Part shown: positions 43,449-52,249 of the stretch, one piece after another
Numbering within the stretch: the stretch's first letter is position 1
Layout of the letters: every line of letters begins with the position of its first letter
Source: DASUXA01 sp036378155
GTDB taxonomy: Bacteria > Actinomycetota > Actinomycetes > Mycobacteriales > Micromonosporaceae
Assembly (NCBI GenBank): GCA_036378155.1
Contig: DASUXA010000010.1
Coordinates: 29,447 to 93,446 of the forward strand
Direction: 5' to 3'
DNA: 64,000 nucleotides
Notes under the pieces: generated by a model
Databases searched by the model: none
Told to the model about the DNA's origin: nothing
What the model saw: only the letters and a program-made list of their open reading frames with translations
Program-made: the position numbers and the translations under genes

Positions 43449-45446
43449 ATGCAGCCGACCGCTCTGCGGAACAGCGCGCCTCCGGAACGGGCCGCGGTGT
43501 TCTTCGGCTACATCGCCGGAGTCGTCGGTCTCGCCGCCGTCATCACCGTCCTGGGCGACGTGCGGCCGTTCACCACGCCCGGCGACCGGACAACCGCCGC
43601 GATCTTCCCGTCGGTCTGTTTCACGTTCAGCATCCTGGTCCTGTACGGGCTCGGCCCGGCGATCGTGGTGCAGACCGCCGCCGTGGTAGCCACCGCGACC
43701 CTGTTACGGCACGCGCCGTGGCGCGCCGGATTCAACGCCGGTCAGTACGCGCTGTCCCTGGCAGGCGCCGAGATGGTGCTGCGCGAGTTCGACTTCCGAC
43801 CGTTCGCGCCCGGCGGCGTGCCGGACAGCCTCGACGTGCTGTACATCATCCTCGCCGCCACCGCCTGGTTCGTGGTCAACTACGTGCTGGTCACGACGAT
43901 GGTGTGGCTGCGCTTCGGGGACGGCTGGTGGGCGGTGTTCCGGCGCAGTTTCGGGTACGAACTGCTGTCCGGAGCGGCGCTGCTGCTGCTCGGCGCGATC
44001 CTCGCCGCGGCGACCAACGCCAACCCGTGGCTGATCTCGCTGGTCCTGGTACCGCTGTACGCGGTGAACCGGATGGCGCGCCTGTCCAACGAACAGGCGC
44101 AGCTCGCCGGGCTCGACCCGCTGACCGGGCTGGCCAACCGCAAGGCGCTGATGAGCGCGGTCACCGAACAGGTGACGGCGCACGCCGAGCGGGCCGCCGA
44201 GGGGCTGCCCGAGCGGCACATCGCCCTGCTCGTCCTCGACCTGGACCGGTTCAAGGACGTCAACGACGCGCTCGGCCACGAGGTCGGCGACCGGCTGCTG
44301 GTGGAGGTCGCGAGACGGCTGAGCGGCACGGTACGGCGGCAGGACCTGGTGGCCCGGCTCGGCGGCGACGAGTTCGCGGTCCTCGCCCCGGGCATCGTCG
44401 ACGCCACCGCGGCGCTGGCCCTGGCGACCCGGATCCAGGCGGCGCTCAGCTCGCCGGTACCGCTGGACGGGCTGCCGCTGGACGTCGGCGGGTCGATCGG
44501 TATCGCGATGTACCCGGAGCACGGCGAGGACTTCGCCAGCCTGATGCGCCACGCCGACGTGGCGATGTACGAGGCGAAGACCCGTGGCGACGGGATCACG
44601 CTGTACGTCCCGGAAGCCGACCAGAACTCGCCCGAGCGGCTCGGGCTGCTCGCCGACCTGCGTGCCGCCCTGGACGACCCGACCAGCGGGCTGACCATGT
44701 ACTACCAGCCGCAGGTCGAGATGTGCTCCGGCGATGTCGTCGGAGTCGAGGCGCTGCTGCGCTGGTGCCATCCGAAGCGGGGCATGGTGGACCCGGACGA
44801 GTTGATCCGGGTCGCCGAGCACAGCGCGGTGATGCGCCTGCTCACCATGCGGGTCATCGAGGACGTGGTCGCCCAACTGGCGAAGTGGAAGGCCGAGGGT
44901 CTGACCCTGCGCGCGTCGATCAACGTGAGCGTGCGCGACCTGCACGGCGACGAGATCGTCGACCGGCTCGCCGAGCGGCTGGTGCACTACCGCGTCGGTC
45001 CGGAACAGGTACAACTCGAGATCACCGAGGGCGCGTTGATGGCCGACCCGCGCCGGGTGCTGGCCACCCTGCAGCGGCTGCACCGCATCGGGGTGGAACT
45101 GTCCCTCGACGACTACGGCACCGGTTACTCGTCGATGCAGCACCTGCGTCGGTTGCCGCTGTCCGAGGTGAAGATCGACCGCTCGTTCGTACTCGGCATG
45201 TCGACCGATTCGGACGACGAGGCGATCGTGCGCTCGATCATCGAGCTGGCCGGCGCGCTCGGGCTGCGGGTCGTCGCCGAGGGCGTCGAGGACGACCGGA
45301 CCCGACGGATGCTCGTGTCCGTCGGGTGCCAGACCGCGCAGGGCTGGTTCTACGCGCGACCGATGCCGGCTGATGATCTCAGCGCCTGGCTGGCTCGGTA
45401 CCGGCCGCCCGCGCTGCTGCTCAACGAGCAGACCGGGCGCGGCTGA
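43449..45446 (+). CDS. Membrane GGDEF-EAL protein (diguanylate cyclase/phosphodiesterase)
   Basis: 665 residues from ATG 43449 with GGGAGG upstream. About six hydrophobic helices fill residues 15-205, without a recognisable extracytoplasmic sensor domain. The GGDEF site is intact (305-309), with an RxxD inhibitory site five residues upstream (Arg296-Asp299). The EAL domain has EAL (434-436), SINVSV, DDYGTGYSS, VKIDRSF and EGVE, all needed for phosphodiesterase activity. It can in principle both make and break c-di-GMP, with one activity usually dominant. Its location between ligA and gatC breaks the otherwise conserved housekeeping cluster. A second GGDEF-EAL gene lies at the right edge. Confidence 0.92.
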   Translation: MQPTALRNSAPPERAAVFFGYIAGVVGLAAVITVLGDVRPFTTPGDRTTAAIFPSVCFTFSILVLYGLGPAIVVQTAAVVATATLLRHAPWRAGFNAGQYALSLAGAEMVLREFDFRPFAPGGVPDSLDVLYIILAATAWFVVNYVLVTTMVWLRFGDGWWAVFRRSFGYELLSGAALLLLGAILAAATNANPWLISLVLVPLYAVNRMARLSNEQAQLAGLDPLTGLANRKALMSAVTEQVTAHAERAAEGLPERHIALLVLDLDRFKDVNDALGHEVGDRLLVEVARRLSGTVRRQDLVARLGGDEFAVLAPGIVDATAALALATRIQAALSSPVPLDGLPLDVGGSIGIAMYPEHGEDFASLMRHADVAMYEAKTRGDGITLYVPEADQNSPERLGLLADLRAALDDPTSGLTMYYQPQVEMCSGDVVGVEALLRWCHPKRGMVDPDELIRVAEHSAVMRLLTMRVIEDVVAQLAKWKAEGLTLRASINVSVRDLHGDEIVDRLAERLVHYRVGPEQVQLEITEGALMADPRRVLATLQRLHRIGVELSLDDYGTGYSSMQHLRRLPLSEVKIDRSFVLGMSTDSDDEAIVRSIIELAGALGLRVVAEGVEDDRTRRMLVSVGCQTAQGWFYARPMPADDLSAWLARYRPPALLLNEQTGRG

Positions 45447-45453
45447 GCGTGGC

Positions 45454-45583
45454 GGGGCGTGCGCTGCGCGGGGCGTGCGCTGCGCCGGGAGTCACCGGGG
45501 GCGTCGCGGGGCAGCGCCACGGCGGTGCGAGCCGCGCCGGGGCCGTCGCGGGGGCGCGAGCCGCGCCGGGGCCGTCGCAGGGG
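45454..45583. repeat. Two sets of tandem repeats upstream of gatC
   Basis: A 16-bp unit GGGGCGTGCGCTGCGC occurs twice in tandem at 45454-45485. A 28-bp unit beginning GCGAGCCGCGCCGGGG occurs at 45527-45554 and 45556-45583 with one mismatch. The 255-base gap 45447-45701 contains these and the gatC promoter but no gene. Confidence 0.65.
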
Positions 45584-45611
45584 CGCGCGTCCCGTGCGGG
45601 GCGGTGCGAAA

Positions 45612-45617
45612 TAGACT
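45612..45617 (+). promoter_or_regulatory. Likely -10 box of gatCA
   Basis: TAGACT stands in a locally A-rich stretch (GAAATAGACTT) and predicts a leader of about 78 bases before the gatC ATG. Confidence 0.5.
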
Positions 45618-45701
45618 TCCCGGGTCGGCTCGAGCGTGCCAGTCTGCGTCTGGCGCACGCCGGTTACGCCGGCTTTCGACAACTTCGCACGAGGGGGCAG
45701 C

Positions 45702-46001
45702 ATGGCCGCCATTTCCCGCGAGGAGGTCGCGCATCTGGCGCGGCTGTCGCGGCTTGCGGTGACCGAGGACGAGCTCGACACGTTCGCGGGGCAGCTCGAC
45801 GTGATCTTGCAGGCGGTGGCCCGGGTCGGCGAGGTCGCCGCCGCTGACATCCCACCGACCTCCCATTCCGTACCGCTGACCAATGTGCTGCGCGACGACG
45901 TGGTCACTCCGGGGCTGTCCCGCGAGGACGCGCTGGCGTGCGCGCCGGACGCCGAGGACGGGCGGTTCCGGGTACCGCGCATCCTGGACGAGGAGGCCTG
46001 A
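45702..46001 (+). CDS. gatC: Aspartyl/glutamyl-tRNA amidotransferase subunit C
   Basis: 99 residues, the usual size. The start MAAISREEVAHLARLSRLAV and the end DGRFRVPRIL are hallmarks of GatC, which clamps GatA and GatB together. The ATG has GAGGGGG upstream. The gatA start lies one base after the gatC stop, so they are translated together. GatCAB converts misacylated Glu-tRNA(Gln) and Asp-tRNA(Asn) to the correct amides in organisms lacking GlnRS or AsnRS. Confidence 0.95.
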   Translation: MAAISREEVAHLARLSRLAVTEDELDTFAGQLDVILQAVARVGEVAAADIPPTSHSVPLTNVLRDDVVTPGLSREDALACAPDAEDGRFRVPRILDEEA

Positions 46002-46002
46002 C

Positions 46003-47487
46003 GTGACCAGCGAGTTGACCAGCAGCACGGCGGCGGAGCTGGGCAGGATGATCGCCGCGGGCGAGGTGTCCGCGGCCGAGGTCACCCAGGCGCATCTCGA
46101 CCGGATCGCCGCTGTCGACCCCGAGATCCACGCGTTCCTGCACGTCGACGCGGACGGGGCGCTGTCCGCCGCGCGCGCGGTCGACGCGGCGCGCGCGGCG
46201 GGCGAGCAGTTGCGACCGCTCGCCGGGGTACCAATCGCGATCAAGGACGTGTTGACGACGCGGGGCGTGCCGACCACCTGCGGGTCGAAGATCCTCGAGG
46301 GCTGGGTTCCGCCGTACGACGCGACGGTGGTGCGCCGGCTGCGCGAGGCGGGACTGATCCTGCTCGGCAAGACGAACATGGACGAGTTCGCGATGGGCTC
46401 GTCCACGGAGTACTCGGCGTTCGGGCCGACGAGGAACCCGTGGGACACCGGACGCATTCCGGGTGGGTCCGGTGGCGGTTCCGCCGCCGCGGTCGCCGCG
46501 TTTGAGGCGCCGCTCGCGATCGGCACCGACACCGGCGGCTCCATCCGGCAACCGGGCGCGGTCACCGGTACCGTCGGCGTGAAACCGACCTACGGCGGCA
46601 CCTCGCGGTACGGACTCGTCGCGTTCTCGTCCTCGCTGGACACGCCCGGTCCGTGCGCCCGTACGGTCGAGGACGCCGCCCTGCTGCACGCCGTGATCGG
46701 CGGGCACGACCCACGCGACTCGACGTCGATTCCGGCTCCGGTACCGCCGGTCGTGGAAGCGGCTCGACAGGGCGCCTCGGGCGACCTGACCGGGGTCCGG
46801 CTCGGCGTGGTACGCGAGTTCTCCGGCGAAGGCGCGGAGCCCGGCGTGGCGAACGTCGTGCGGGATGCGATCGAGGCACTGGTCAAAGCCGGTGCCGAGG
46901 TGGTCGAGGTGAGCTGCCCGCACTTCGAGTACGCCCTGCCCGCCTACTACCTGATCGCCCCGAGCGAGTGTTCGTCGAACCTCGCCCGGTTCGACGGGGT
47001 GCGGTACGGGCTGCGGGTCGGCGACGACGGGCAGCGCGCGCTGGAGGAGGTCATGTCGCTGACCCGCGACGCCGGGTTCGGTCCGGAGGTCAAGCGGCGG
47101 ATCATGCTCGGCACGTACGCGCTGTCGGCCGGGTACTACGACGCCTACTACGGGCAGGCGCAGAAGGTACGCACCTTGATCACCCGCGACTTCCAGGCCG
47201 CGTTCGAGCAGGTCGACGTCCTGGTGTCGCCGACCACGCCGTTCGTGGCGTTCCCGTTCGGTTCGCGCACCGCCGACCCGTACCAGATGTACCTGGCGGA
47301 CCTGTTCACCATCCCGTCCAACCTGTACGGCGGACCGGCGATCTCGGTGCCGTGCGGACTGTCCGACGGGTTGCCGGTCGGTCTGCAGGTGATGGCGCCG
47401 ACGATGGCGGACGACCGGATGTACCGGGTGGCAGCCGCCTTGGAGACGGTGGTCGGGACGTTCGCCCCGCCCGCGGTGCGGCCCTGA
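46003..47487 (+). CDS. gatA: Aspartyl/glutamyl-tRNA amidotransferase subunit A
   Basis: 494 residues from a GTG with AGGAGG upstream inside the gatC end. The amidase catalytic triad is visible: Lys in VPIAIKDV (about 79), Ser in GGSGGGSAAAVAA and Ser in GTDTGGSIRQP. It releases ammonia from glutamine for transfer to the tRNA-bound amino acid by GatB. A strong hairpin directly after the stop ends the gatCA unit; gatB follows separately after a small gene on the other strand. Confidence 0.96.
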   Translation: MTSELTSSTAAELGRMIAAGEVSAAEVTQAHLDRIAAVDPEIHAFLHVDADGALSAARAVDAARAAGEQLRPLAGVPIAIKDVLTTRGVPTTCGSKILEGWVPPYDATVVRRLREAGLILLGKTNMDEFAMGSSTEYSAFGPTRNPWDTGRIPGGSGGGSAAAVAAFEAPLAIGTDTGGSIRQPGAVTGTVGVKPTYGGTSRYGLVAFSSSLDTPGPCARTVEDAALLHAVIGGHDPRDSTSIPAPVPPVVEAARQGASGDLTGVRLGVVREFSGEGAEPGVANVVRDAIEALVKAGAEVVEVSCPHFEYALPAYYLIAPSECSSNLARFDGVRYGLRVGDDGQRALEEVMSLTRDAGFGPEVKRRIMLGTYALSAGYYDAYYGQAQKVRTLITRDFQAAFEQVDVLVSPTTPFVAFPFGSRTADPYQMYLADLFTIPSNLYGGPAISVPCGLSDGLPVGLQVMAPTMADDRMYRVAAALETVVGTFAPPAVRP

Positions 47488-47490
47488 GCC

Positions 47491-47524
47491 GCGTGGGCGG
47501 CCCGGCACGCCGGGCCGCCCACGC
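47491..47524 (+). terminator. Hairpin terminator after gatCA
   Basis: A 15-bp perfect stem (47491-47505 with 47510-47524) with a CACG loop begins four bases after the gatA stop. It may also serve the convergent small DUF4236 gene. Confidence 0.75.
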
Positions 47525-47533
47525 GACCGACCG

Positions 47534-47707
47534 CTACCGGGTCGAGCTTCGCCACGAGAACGGGCCCGGCAGGTCGACGCGGCTGGCGCGGGTACGCGAG
47601 TTCCACGACCACCGGCCGACCTTGAGGCTCCACGAGGACAACCCGCGCTTGCCGAAGTTCAGATGCAGTGGACCGAACCGGACCACCTTGCGGAACAGCA
47701 ACCCCAT
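47534..47707 (-). CDS. Small DUF4236-like protein
   Basis: 57 residues from an ATG with AAAGGAG at good spacing. The start MGLLFRKVVRFGPLHLNFGK, with KRGLSSWSLKVGRWSWN after it, matches the DUF4236 pattern (FRKS-type start, then FGP and a basic glycine turn), a short beta-rich domain. Actinobacterial versions are short, basic and often end in a Pro-Gly segment as here (DLPGPFSW). Function unknown. It sits between gatA and gatB on the opposite strand; in Mycobacterium tuberculosis pfkA occupies roughly this place, from memory. Confidence 0.75.
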   Translation of the reverse strand: MGLLFRKVVRFGPLHLNFGKRGLSSWSLKVGRWSWNSRTRASRVDLPGPFSWRSSTR

Positions 47708-47824
47708 GTGTCGCTCCTTTCGCTGCCGGCACTGAGGTACCCGATGAAGATCGCCGCTAATCGAGTGTGGAAGAGCACCATCCGGCGGCTGAGCCGTCGG
47801 CGTCGGCACCCCGACGCGCATGAC

Positions 47825-47830
47825 TAGGCT
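47825..47830 (+). promoter_or_regulatory. Likely -10 box of gatB
   Basis: TAGGCT lies 31 bases before the gatB ATG at 47862, with an AAAGGGAG ribosome site between. Confidence 0.5.
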
Positions 47831-47861
47831 GGGAGCGTCCCGGCCCGAAAGGGAGACGTTG

Positions 47862-49358
47862 ATGAGCACGCTGGCGCTGCCCGCGTACGAGGACGTGGTC
47901 CTCCGGTACGAGCCGGTCATCGGTTTGGAGACGCACGTCGAACTCGGCACCCGTACCAAGATGTTCTGCGGCTGCCCGACCGAGTTCGGTGCGGCGCCGA
48001 ACACCCAGGTCTGCCCGGTCTGCCTGGGGCTGCCGGGTTCCCTGCCGGTCGCGAACCGAGCCGCGATCGAGGCGACGATCCGCATCGGGCTGGCGTTGAA
48101 CTGCTCGATCGCCACCTGGTGCCGGTTCGCCCGGAAGAACTACTTCTACCCGGACATGCCGAAGAATTTCCAGATCAGCCAGTACGACGAGCCGCTGTGC
48201 GTGAACGGCTGGCTGGACGTCGACGTCGACGGTGAAACCGTGCGGATCGGCATCGAGCGGGTGCACCTCGAGGAGGACACCGGCAAGACGCTGCACGTGG
48301 GTGGCGCGACCGGGCGCATCCACGGCGCGACCGAGTCGCTGGTGGACTACAACCGGGCGGGGATTCCGCTGGTCGAGATCGTGACGAAGCCGATCCCGGG
48401 TACCGGCGCGAACGCGCCCCGGGTCGCCCGTGCGTACGTGACCGAACTGCGTGACGTGGTGCGGTCGCTGGGCGTCTCCGACGTACGCATGGAGCAGGGT
48501 TCGCTGCGCTGCGACGTGAACACCTCGCTGAACCGACCCGGCGAGCCGTGGGGCACCCGTACCGAGACCAAGAACGTCAACTCGCTGCGCAGCGTCGAGC
48601 GCGCGGTACGCGCCGAGATGATCCGCCAGGCGGCGGTGCTCGACGCCGGCGGCACGATCACGCAGGAGACCCGGCACTTCCACGAGGACAGCGGCGACAC
48701 CACCTCGGGTCGCAGCAAGGAGACCGCGACGGACTACCGGTACTTCCCGGAGCCCGACCTGGTGCCGCTCGCACCGGACCCGGCGTGGGTCGAGCAGCTG
48801 CGCGCCGCGCTGCCGGAACTGCCTCGCGTCCACCGCCGTCGCCTGCAGGAGACGTGGGGACTGTCGGACGCCGAGATGAGTTCCGTGGTCAACGCCGGCG
48901 CCGTGGAGTTGATCGAGGCAACGGTCGCGGCGGGTGCGACGCCCGAGGCGGCGCGGAAGTGGTGGCTGGGAGAACTCGCCCGGCGCGCCAACGAGACCGG
49001 CGTCGAACTCGCCACCCTGGCGACGCCCGAGCAGGTCGCCGAGTTGCAGCGGCTGGTCGACGAGGGTGCGCTGACCGACAAGCTCGCCCGTACCGTGCTG
49101 GAAGGCGTGGTCGCCGGGGAAGGCTCGCCGTCGGAGGTGATGGCGGCGCGCGGGCTGCGCGTCGTGTCCGACACCGGCGCGCTCACCGCCGCCGTGGACG
49201 AGGCGATCGCGGCGAACCCGGACGTGGCAGCGAAGGTCCGCGACGGCAAGGTCGCGGCAGCCGGCGTCCTGGTCGGCGCGGTGATGAAGGCGACCCGCGG
49301 GCAGGCCGACGCGAAGACGGTACGCGAACTGGTCCTCAACCGGCTCGGCGTGGGCTGA
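47862..49358 (+). CDS. gatB: Aspartyl/glutamyl-tRNA amidotransferase subunit B
   Basis: 498 residues from ATG 47862. The signature VIGLETHVEL is followed by the zinc-binding Cys set MFCGCPTEFG ... QVCPVCLGLPG and the YFYPDMPKNFQISQYDEPL stretch lining the kinase/amidation site. The C-terminal YqeY-like tail domain (about 400-498) binds tRNA. It phosphorylates and amidates the misacylated tRNA. Having its own promoter, it is transcribed apart from gatCA but nearby, as in many actinobacteria. Confidence 0.96.
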   Translation: MSTLALPAYEDVVLRYEPVIGLETHVELGTRTKMFCGCPTEFGAAPNTQVCPVCLGLPGSLPVANRAAIEATIRIGLALNCSIATWCRFARKNYFYPDMPKNFQISQYDEPLCVNGWLDVDVDGETVRIGIERVHLEEDTGKTLHVGGATGRIHGATESLVDYNRAGIPLVEIVTKPIPGTGANAPRVARAYVTELRDVVRSLGVSDVRMEQGSLRCDVNTSLNRPGEPWGTRTETKNVNSLRSVERAVRAEMIRQAAVLDAGGTITQETRHFHEDSGDTTSGRSKETATDYRYFPEPDLVPLAPDPAWVEQLRAALPELPRVHRRRLQETWGLSDAEMSSVVNAGAVELIEATVAAGATPEAARKWWLGELARRANETGVELATLATPEQVAELQRLVDEGALTDKLARTVLEGVVAGEGSPSEVMAARGLRVVSDTGALTAAVDEAIAANPDVAAKVRDGKVAAAGVLVGAVMKATRGQADAKTVRELVLNRLGVG

Positions 49359-49409
49359 CTTCGCGGGCTGGCGCTGCCGCATTCGGCCCAGCGGGTCGTG
49401 AACTGCGAG

Positions 49410-49441
49410 GCGAGGGGCGGATCGGCCGATCCGCCCCTCGC
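49410..49441. terminator. Perfect 32-bp palindrome between convergent genes
   Basis: The sequence 49410-49441 is its own reverse complement with no spacer. It lies between gatB and the convergent metallophosphoesterase gene and so can end transcription from both sides. Confidence 0.75.
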
Positions 49442-49455
49442 GCGTCAGACGCCGG

Positions 49456-51069
49456 TCAGCGACCCGAACGGGTCGGGGTCGGCGTCGCGGGGGGGCTGGC
49501 TGGAACCGGGGTCGGTGTCGCCGGGTGCGGACCCGGTGAACCGCTCGCCAGCCATCCCGGTTCCGGGGTGACGATGTGCCGTTGCAGGCTGACCTGCGAC
49601 TGCCCGGTACCGCCGACCGTGATGTCGTCGTATGCCTGCAGCACCCGGTCGTGGTTCAGGTACAGCACGGACAACTCCAACGGAGTCGGCTGGTCGCCTT
49701 CCAGTCCGCGCAGCCCCGCCCCGCCCGTCGACCCTTCCACCATGAGCAGCGAGCCGGGCTTGCCGGGCGGTACGTCCAGCGACCGGGTCTCCCGGTGATG
49801 CAGGTGCCCGGCGAGGACCAGGGGCGCGGCGCCGCCGAGCGCGCCCGCCCCGGCGGGGTCGTGGATCATCGCGATGTCGACCCGGCGACCGCTTGCCCGG
49901 ATCGTCGCCGCCAACTTTTCCGCCGACCGGTACACCGGGTCCACCGTCTGCCGCTGCGACTTCGGGTCGCTCGAGGTGGACGTCTTGTCGGGGGTGAACC
50001 GGGGGTCGCCGATGCCGGCGATGGTCACGCCGTGCACCGTCGTGATCGAGTTCTCCAGCACGATCGCGTTCGGCTCGCGCGCCACGGCGGCGGCGGTCAC
50101 GGCGGAGTCGTGGTTGCCCCGGATGTACACGTACGGCACCTTCAGCGAGCCGATCGCCGACACGTACGACGACTCCGCCTGGCTGCCCCAGTCGTTGAGG
50201 TCCCCGGTGTCCACCACCACGTCGATGCCGAACTGGTCGACCACGGTCTGTACCACCGACCACGCCGCCGGGTTGAGATGCATGTCGGAGATGTGCAGCA
50301 CCCTGATCGTCTCCACGTCCGGCTCGTACACCGGCAGCGTGGAGAACGCCCCGTACAGCTTGCTCACGTTGCGTACCAGGCGCTGAAGCTCGGCGCGGTA
50401 CTCGTCGTACTGGTTGGCGATCTTCCGGGCGTCGCCGATCACCGCAGGGGCGTTGGCGAGCAGACCTTGGTACCGCGGCTCCTCGATCGAGGTGGGTCGG
50501 AAGGTCGCCGCCGCGATCCCGCCGGACAGCCCCATGGTCGCCAACGCCAGACCGCCGCTGAGGGCGACCCGGCGGACGTCCCGGAACACGATCGCCGACA
50601 CGATCAGCGCGCCCAGCAGACCCGCGCCGGCTGCCTGGAGGATCAGCCGGGTGAGACCGGTACCGACGTCCTCGACCGCGGTGTCGCTCGCCTTGGCGAC
50701 CCCGTTCGGGTCGGTGATCAACTGCTCGGCACGGTCACGGTCCAACGACTCCAGTTGTACGTCCAGGTGCGCCGGCCCGGCGTGGCTGCGCAGCAGCAGC
50801 GAGCCGAGCGGCGGTATGTCCACCTCGGTACCGCCGTGCAGCGACGGCGTGATGGCGAACCGGGCGTTGAACGGGCCGACCTTCTGGCTGGTGTGCCCGG
50901 CCAGGAGCAGACCCGCGCAGAGTCCGACGAGGGTCACCGCGACCAGGGCGATACCCACCCCGAGTCGGCGCACGACGGGGTGGGTCGAGCGCCACCCGGC
51001 GATCCTCGCGCGCAGCGAAACCAGAGCGGCCCATGTGGTACGGGTGGCGTTGGTCAACACGCCGGTCAT
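49456..51069 (-). CDS. Membrane-anchored metallophosphoesterase
   Basis: 537 residues. One TM helix is at about 38-58 and another at about 145-165, placing a 70-residue loop outside. The calcineurin-like phosphoesterase motifs follow in order: ISDMHLN (about 265), DTGDLNDWG, IRGNHDS, MIHDPAG and LAGHLHHRETR. All metal ligands are intact. The Pro/Thr-rich tail (about 500-537) looks disordered. Substrate is not predictable; such proteins hydrolyse phosphodiesters or nucleotides at the membrane. Its ATG overlaps the stop of the LppZ-like gene (ATGA), so they form an operon. Confidence 0.88.
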   Translation of the reverse strand: MTGVLTNATRTTWAALVSLRARIAGWRSTHPVVRRLGVGIALVAVTLVGLCAGLLLAGHTSQKVGPFNARFAITPSLHGGTEVDIPPLGSLLLRSHAGPAHLDVQLESLDRDRAEQLITDPNGVAKASDTAVEDVGTGLTRLILQAAGAGLLGALIVSAIVFRDVRRVALSGGLALATMGLSGGIAAATFRPTSIEEPRYQGLLANAPAVIGDARKIANQYDEYRAELQRLVRNVSKLYGAFSTLPVYEPDVETIRVLHISDMHLNPAAWSVVQTVVDQFGIDVVVDTGDLNDWGSQAESSYVSAIGSLKVPYVYIRGNHDSAVTAAAVAREPNAIVLENSITTVHGVTIAGIGDPRFTPDKTSTSSDPKSQRQTVDPVYRSAEKLAATIRASGRRVDIAMIHDPAGAGALGGAAPLVLAGHLHHRETRSLDVPPGKPGSLLMVEGSTGGAGLRGLEGDQPTPLELSVLYLNHDRVLQAYDDITVGGTGQSQVSLQRHIVTPEPGWLASGSPGPHPATPTPVPASPPATPTPTRSGR

Positions 51070-52214
51070 GTTTTCCCACTATCGCCGCCGGAAAGCACGA
51101 CACGCAGAATTCGGTCGTCGCCGACCTGGGCGGTGCCGCGACCGTCCTTGTTCGACGTGGTGATCCACAGTGTGCCGTCCGGCGCGGCGACCACGGTGCG
51201 CAGCCGACCGAACCGGTCGGTCAGCAGCGGGGTGGGCGCGCCCAGCACCCCGCCCGCCGCGGTCAGTTGCATCGCGTACAGCCGCTGCCCCTTCAGACAC
51301 GCCGCGACCAGCATGTTGCCGATCACCGCGTCGCCGGCACAGGACGCCTGGTCCGGTCGCCACGTCACCAGCGGGTCGACGAAACGCTTGTCGTGCGCCG
51401 TCCCTTCCACCTGCGGCCAGCCGTAGTTGCCCCCCGGCTTGATCAGGTTGATCTCGTCCCAGGTGTCCTGGCCGAACTCGGTGGCGTACAGGCGCTTGCC
51501 CCGGTCCCAGGCGAGTCCTTGGACATTGCGGTGCCCCAGCGACCAGACCAGCGAGTTGGCGATGGGGTTGCCGGGCGCCGGTTTGCCGTCCGTCGTCATC
51601 CGCAGGATCTTGCCGGCGAGCGAGGACGGGTCCTGCGCGGCTGCCGGATTCGTGGCGTCGCCGGTGGTGGCGTACAGGTATCCGTCCGGACCGAACGCCA
51701 GCCGCCCGCCGTCGTGCAGCCCGGCGCTCGGCAGCCCCGTCACGATCGGCTGCGGCGAGCCGCCGAGGCGCAGTTTCGCGATCCGGTTGTCGTGCGCCGT
51801 GGTGTAGAAGATGAACACGGTCTGATCGGTGGCGTATTTCGGGGAGGCGGCGATGCCGAGCAGCCCAGCCTCGCCGCCGGACACCACGTCGTCGATGGTC
51901 TGCACCGGGGTGACCGTCAGCCCATCCGGTCCGCTGTCCGGACCGATCTTCAGGATGCGCTTCGTGTCGCGCTCGGTGACCAGCGCCGAGCCGTCCGGCA
52001 GGAAAGTGAGCCCCCACGGTACCGACAGGTCCTTGGCGATCACGTCGACGGTGGCGGACGCGTCGTCGGACGGGCTGGGCGAGGTGGACGGGGTGGGCAG
52101 CTTCGGCGGCGAGCCCGCCTGATCGGGCGGCGGCGGACCGAAGCTGCACCCGGCGAGCAGAGCGCACGAGGCAGCGAGGATCCCGACGGTGCGGCGGCTG
52201 CGGCGGGAGGTCAC
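51066..52214 (-). CDS. LppZ-like PQQ-dependent sugar dehydrogenase-fold lipoprotein
   Basis: 382 residues. The lipobox LLAGC (Cys23) marks a lipoprotein; a Pro/Ser/Thr linker follows. The six-bladed propeller of the glucose/sorbosone dehydrogenase type carries WGLTFLPDGSALVTER, GLLGIAASPKY, GLHDGGRLAFGPDGYLY and LGHRNVQGLAWD. The catalytic His of soluble glucose dehydrogenases is at GLHDGG. In Mycobacterium tuberculosis LppZ (Rv3006) has this fold and lies near gatB, as here. Whether it uses PQQ is unknown. A leaderless promoter (TAGGCT, six bases, GTG) drives it and the coupled phosphoesterase gene. Confidence 0.88.
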   Translation of the reverse strand: MTSRRSRRTVGILAASCALLAGCSFGPPPPDQAGSPPKLPTPSTSPSPSDDASATVDVIAKDLSVPWGLTFLPDGSALVTERDTKRILKIGPDSGPDGLTVTPVQTIDDVVSGGEAGLLGIAASPKYATDQTVFIFYTTAHDNRIAKLRLGGSPQPIVTGLPSAGLHDGGRLAFGPDGYLYATTGDATNPAAAQDPSSLAGKILRMTTDGKPAPGNPIANSLVWSLGHRNVQGLAWDRGKRLYATEFGQDTWDEINLIKPGGNYGWPQVEGTAHDKRFVDPLVTWRPDQASCAGDAVIGNMLVAACLKGQRLYAMQLTAAGGVLGAPTPLLTDRFGRLRTVVAAPDGTLWITTSNKDGRGTAQVGDDRILRVVLSGGDSGKT

Positions 52215-52220
52215 CGGCCC

Positions 52221-52226
52221 AGCCTA
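52221..52226 (-). promoter_or_regulatory. Leaderless -10 box of the LppZ-like gene
   Basis: On the minus strand TAGGCT is followed by six bases and the GTG start at 52214. It lies in the 35-base gap after the glycosyltransferase-like gene. Confidence 0.5.
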
Positions 52227-52249
52227 GCCAAGGACACGACGCCCGCCGA

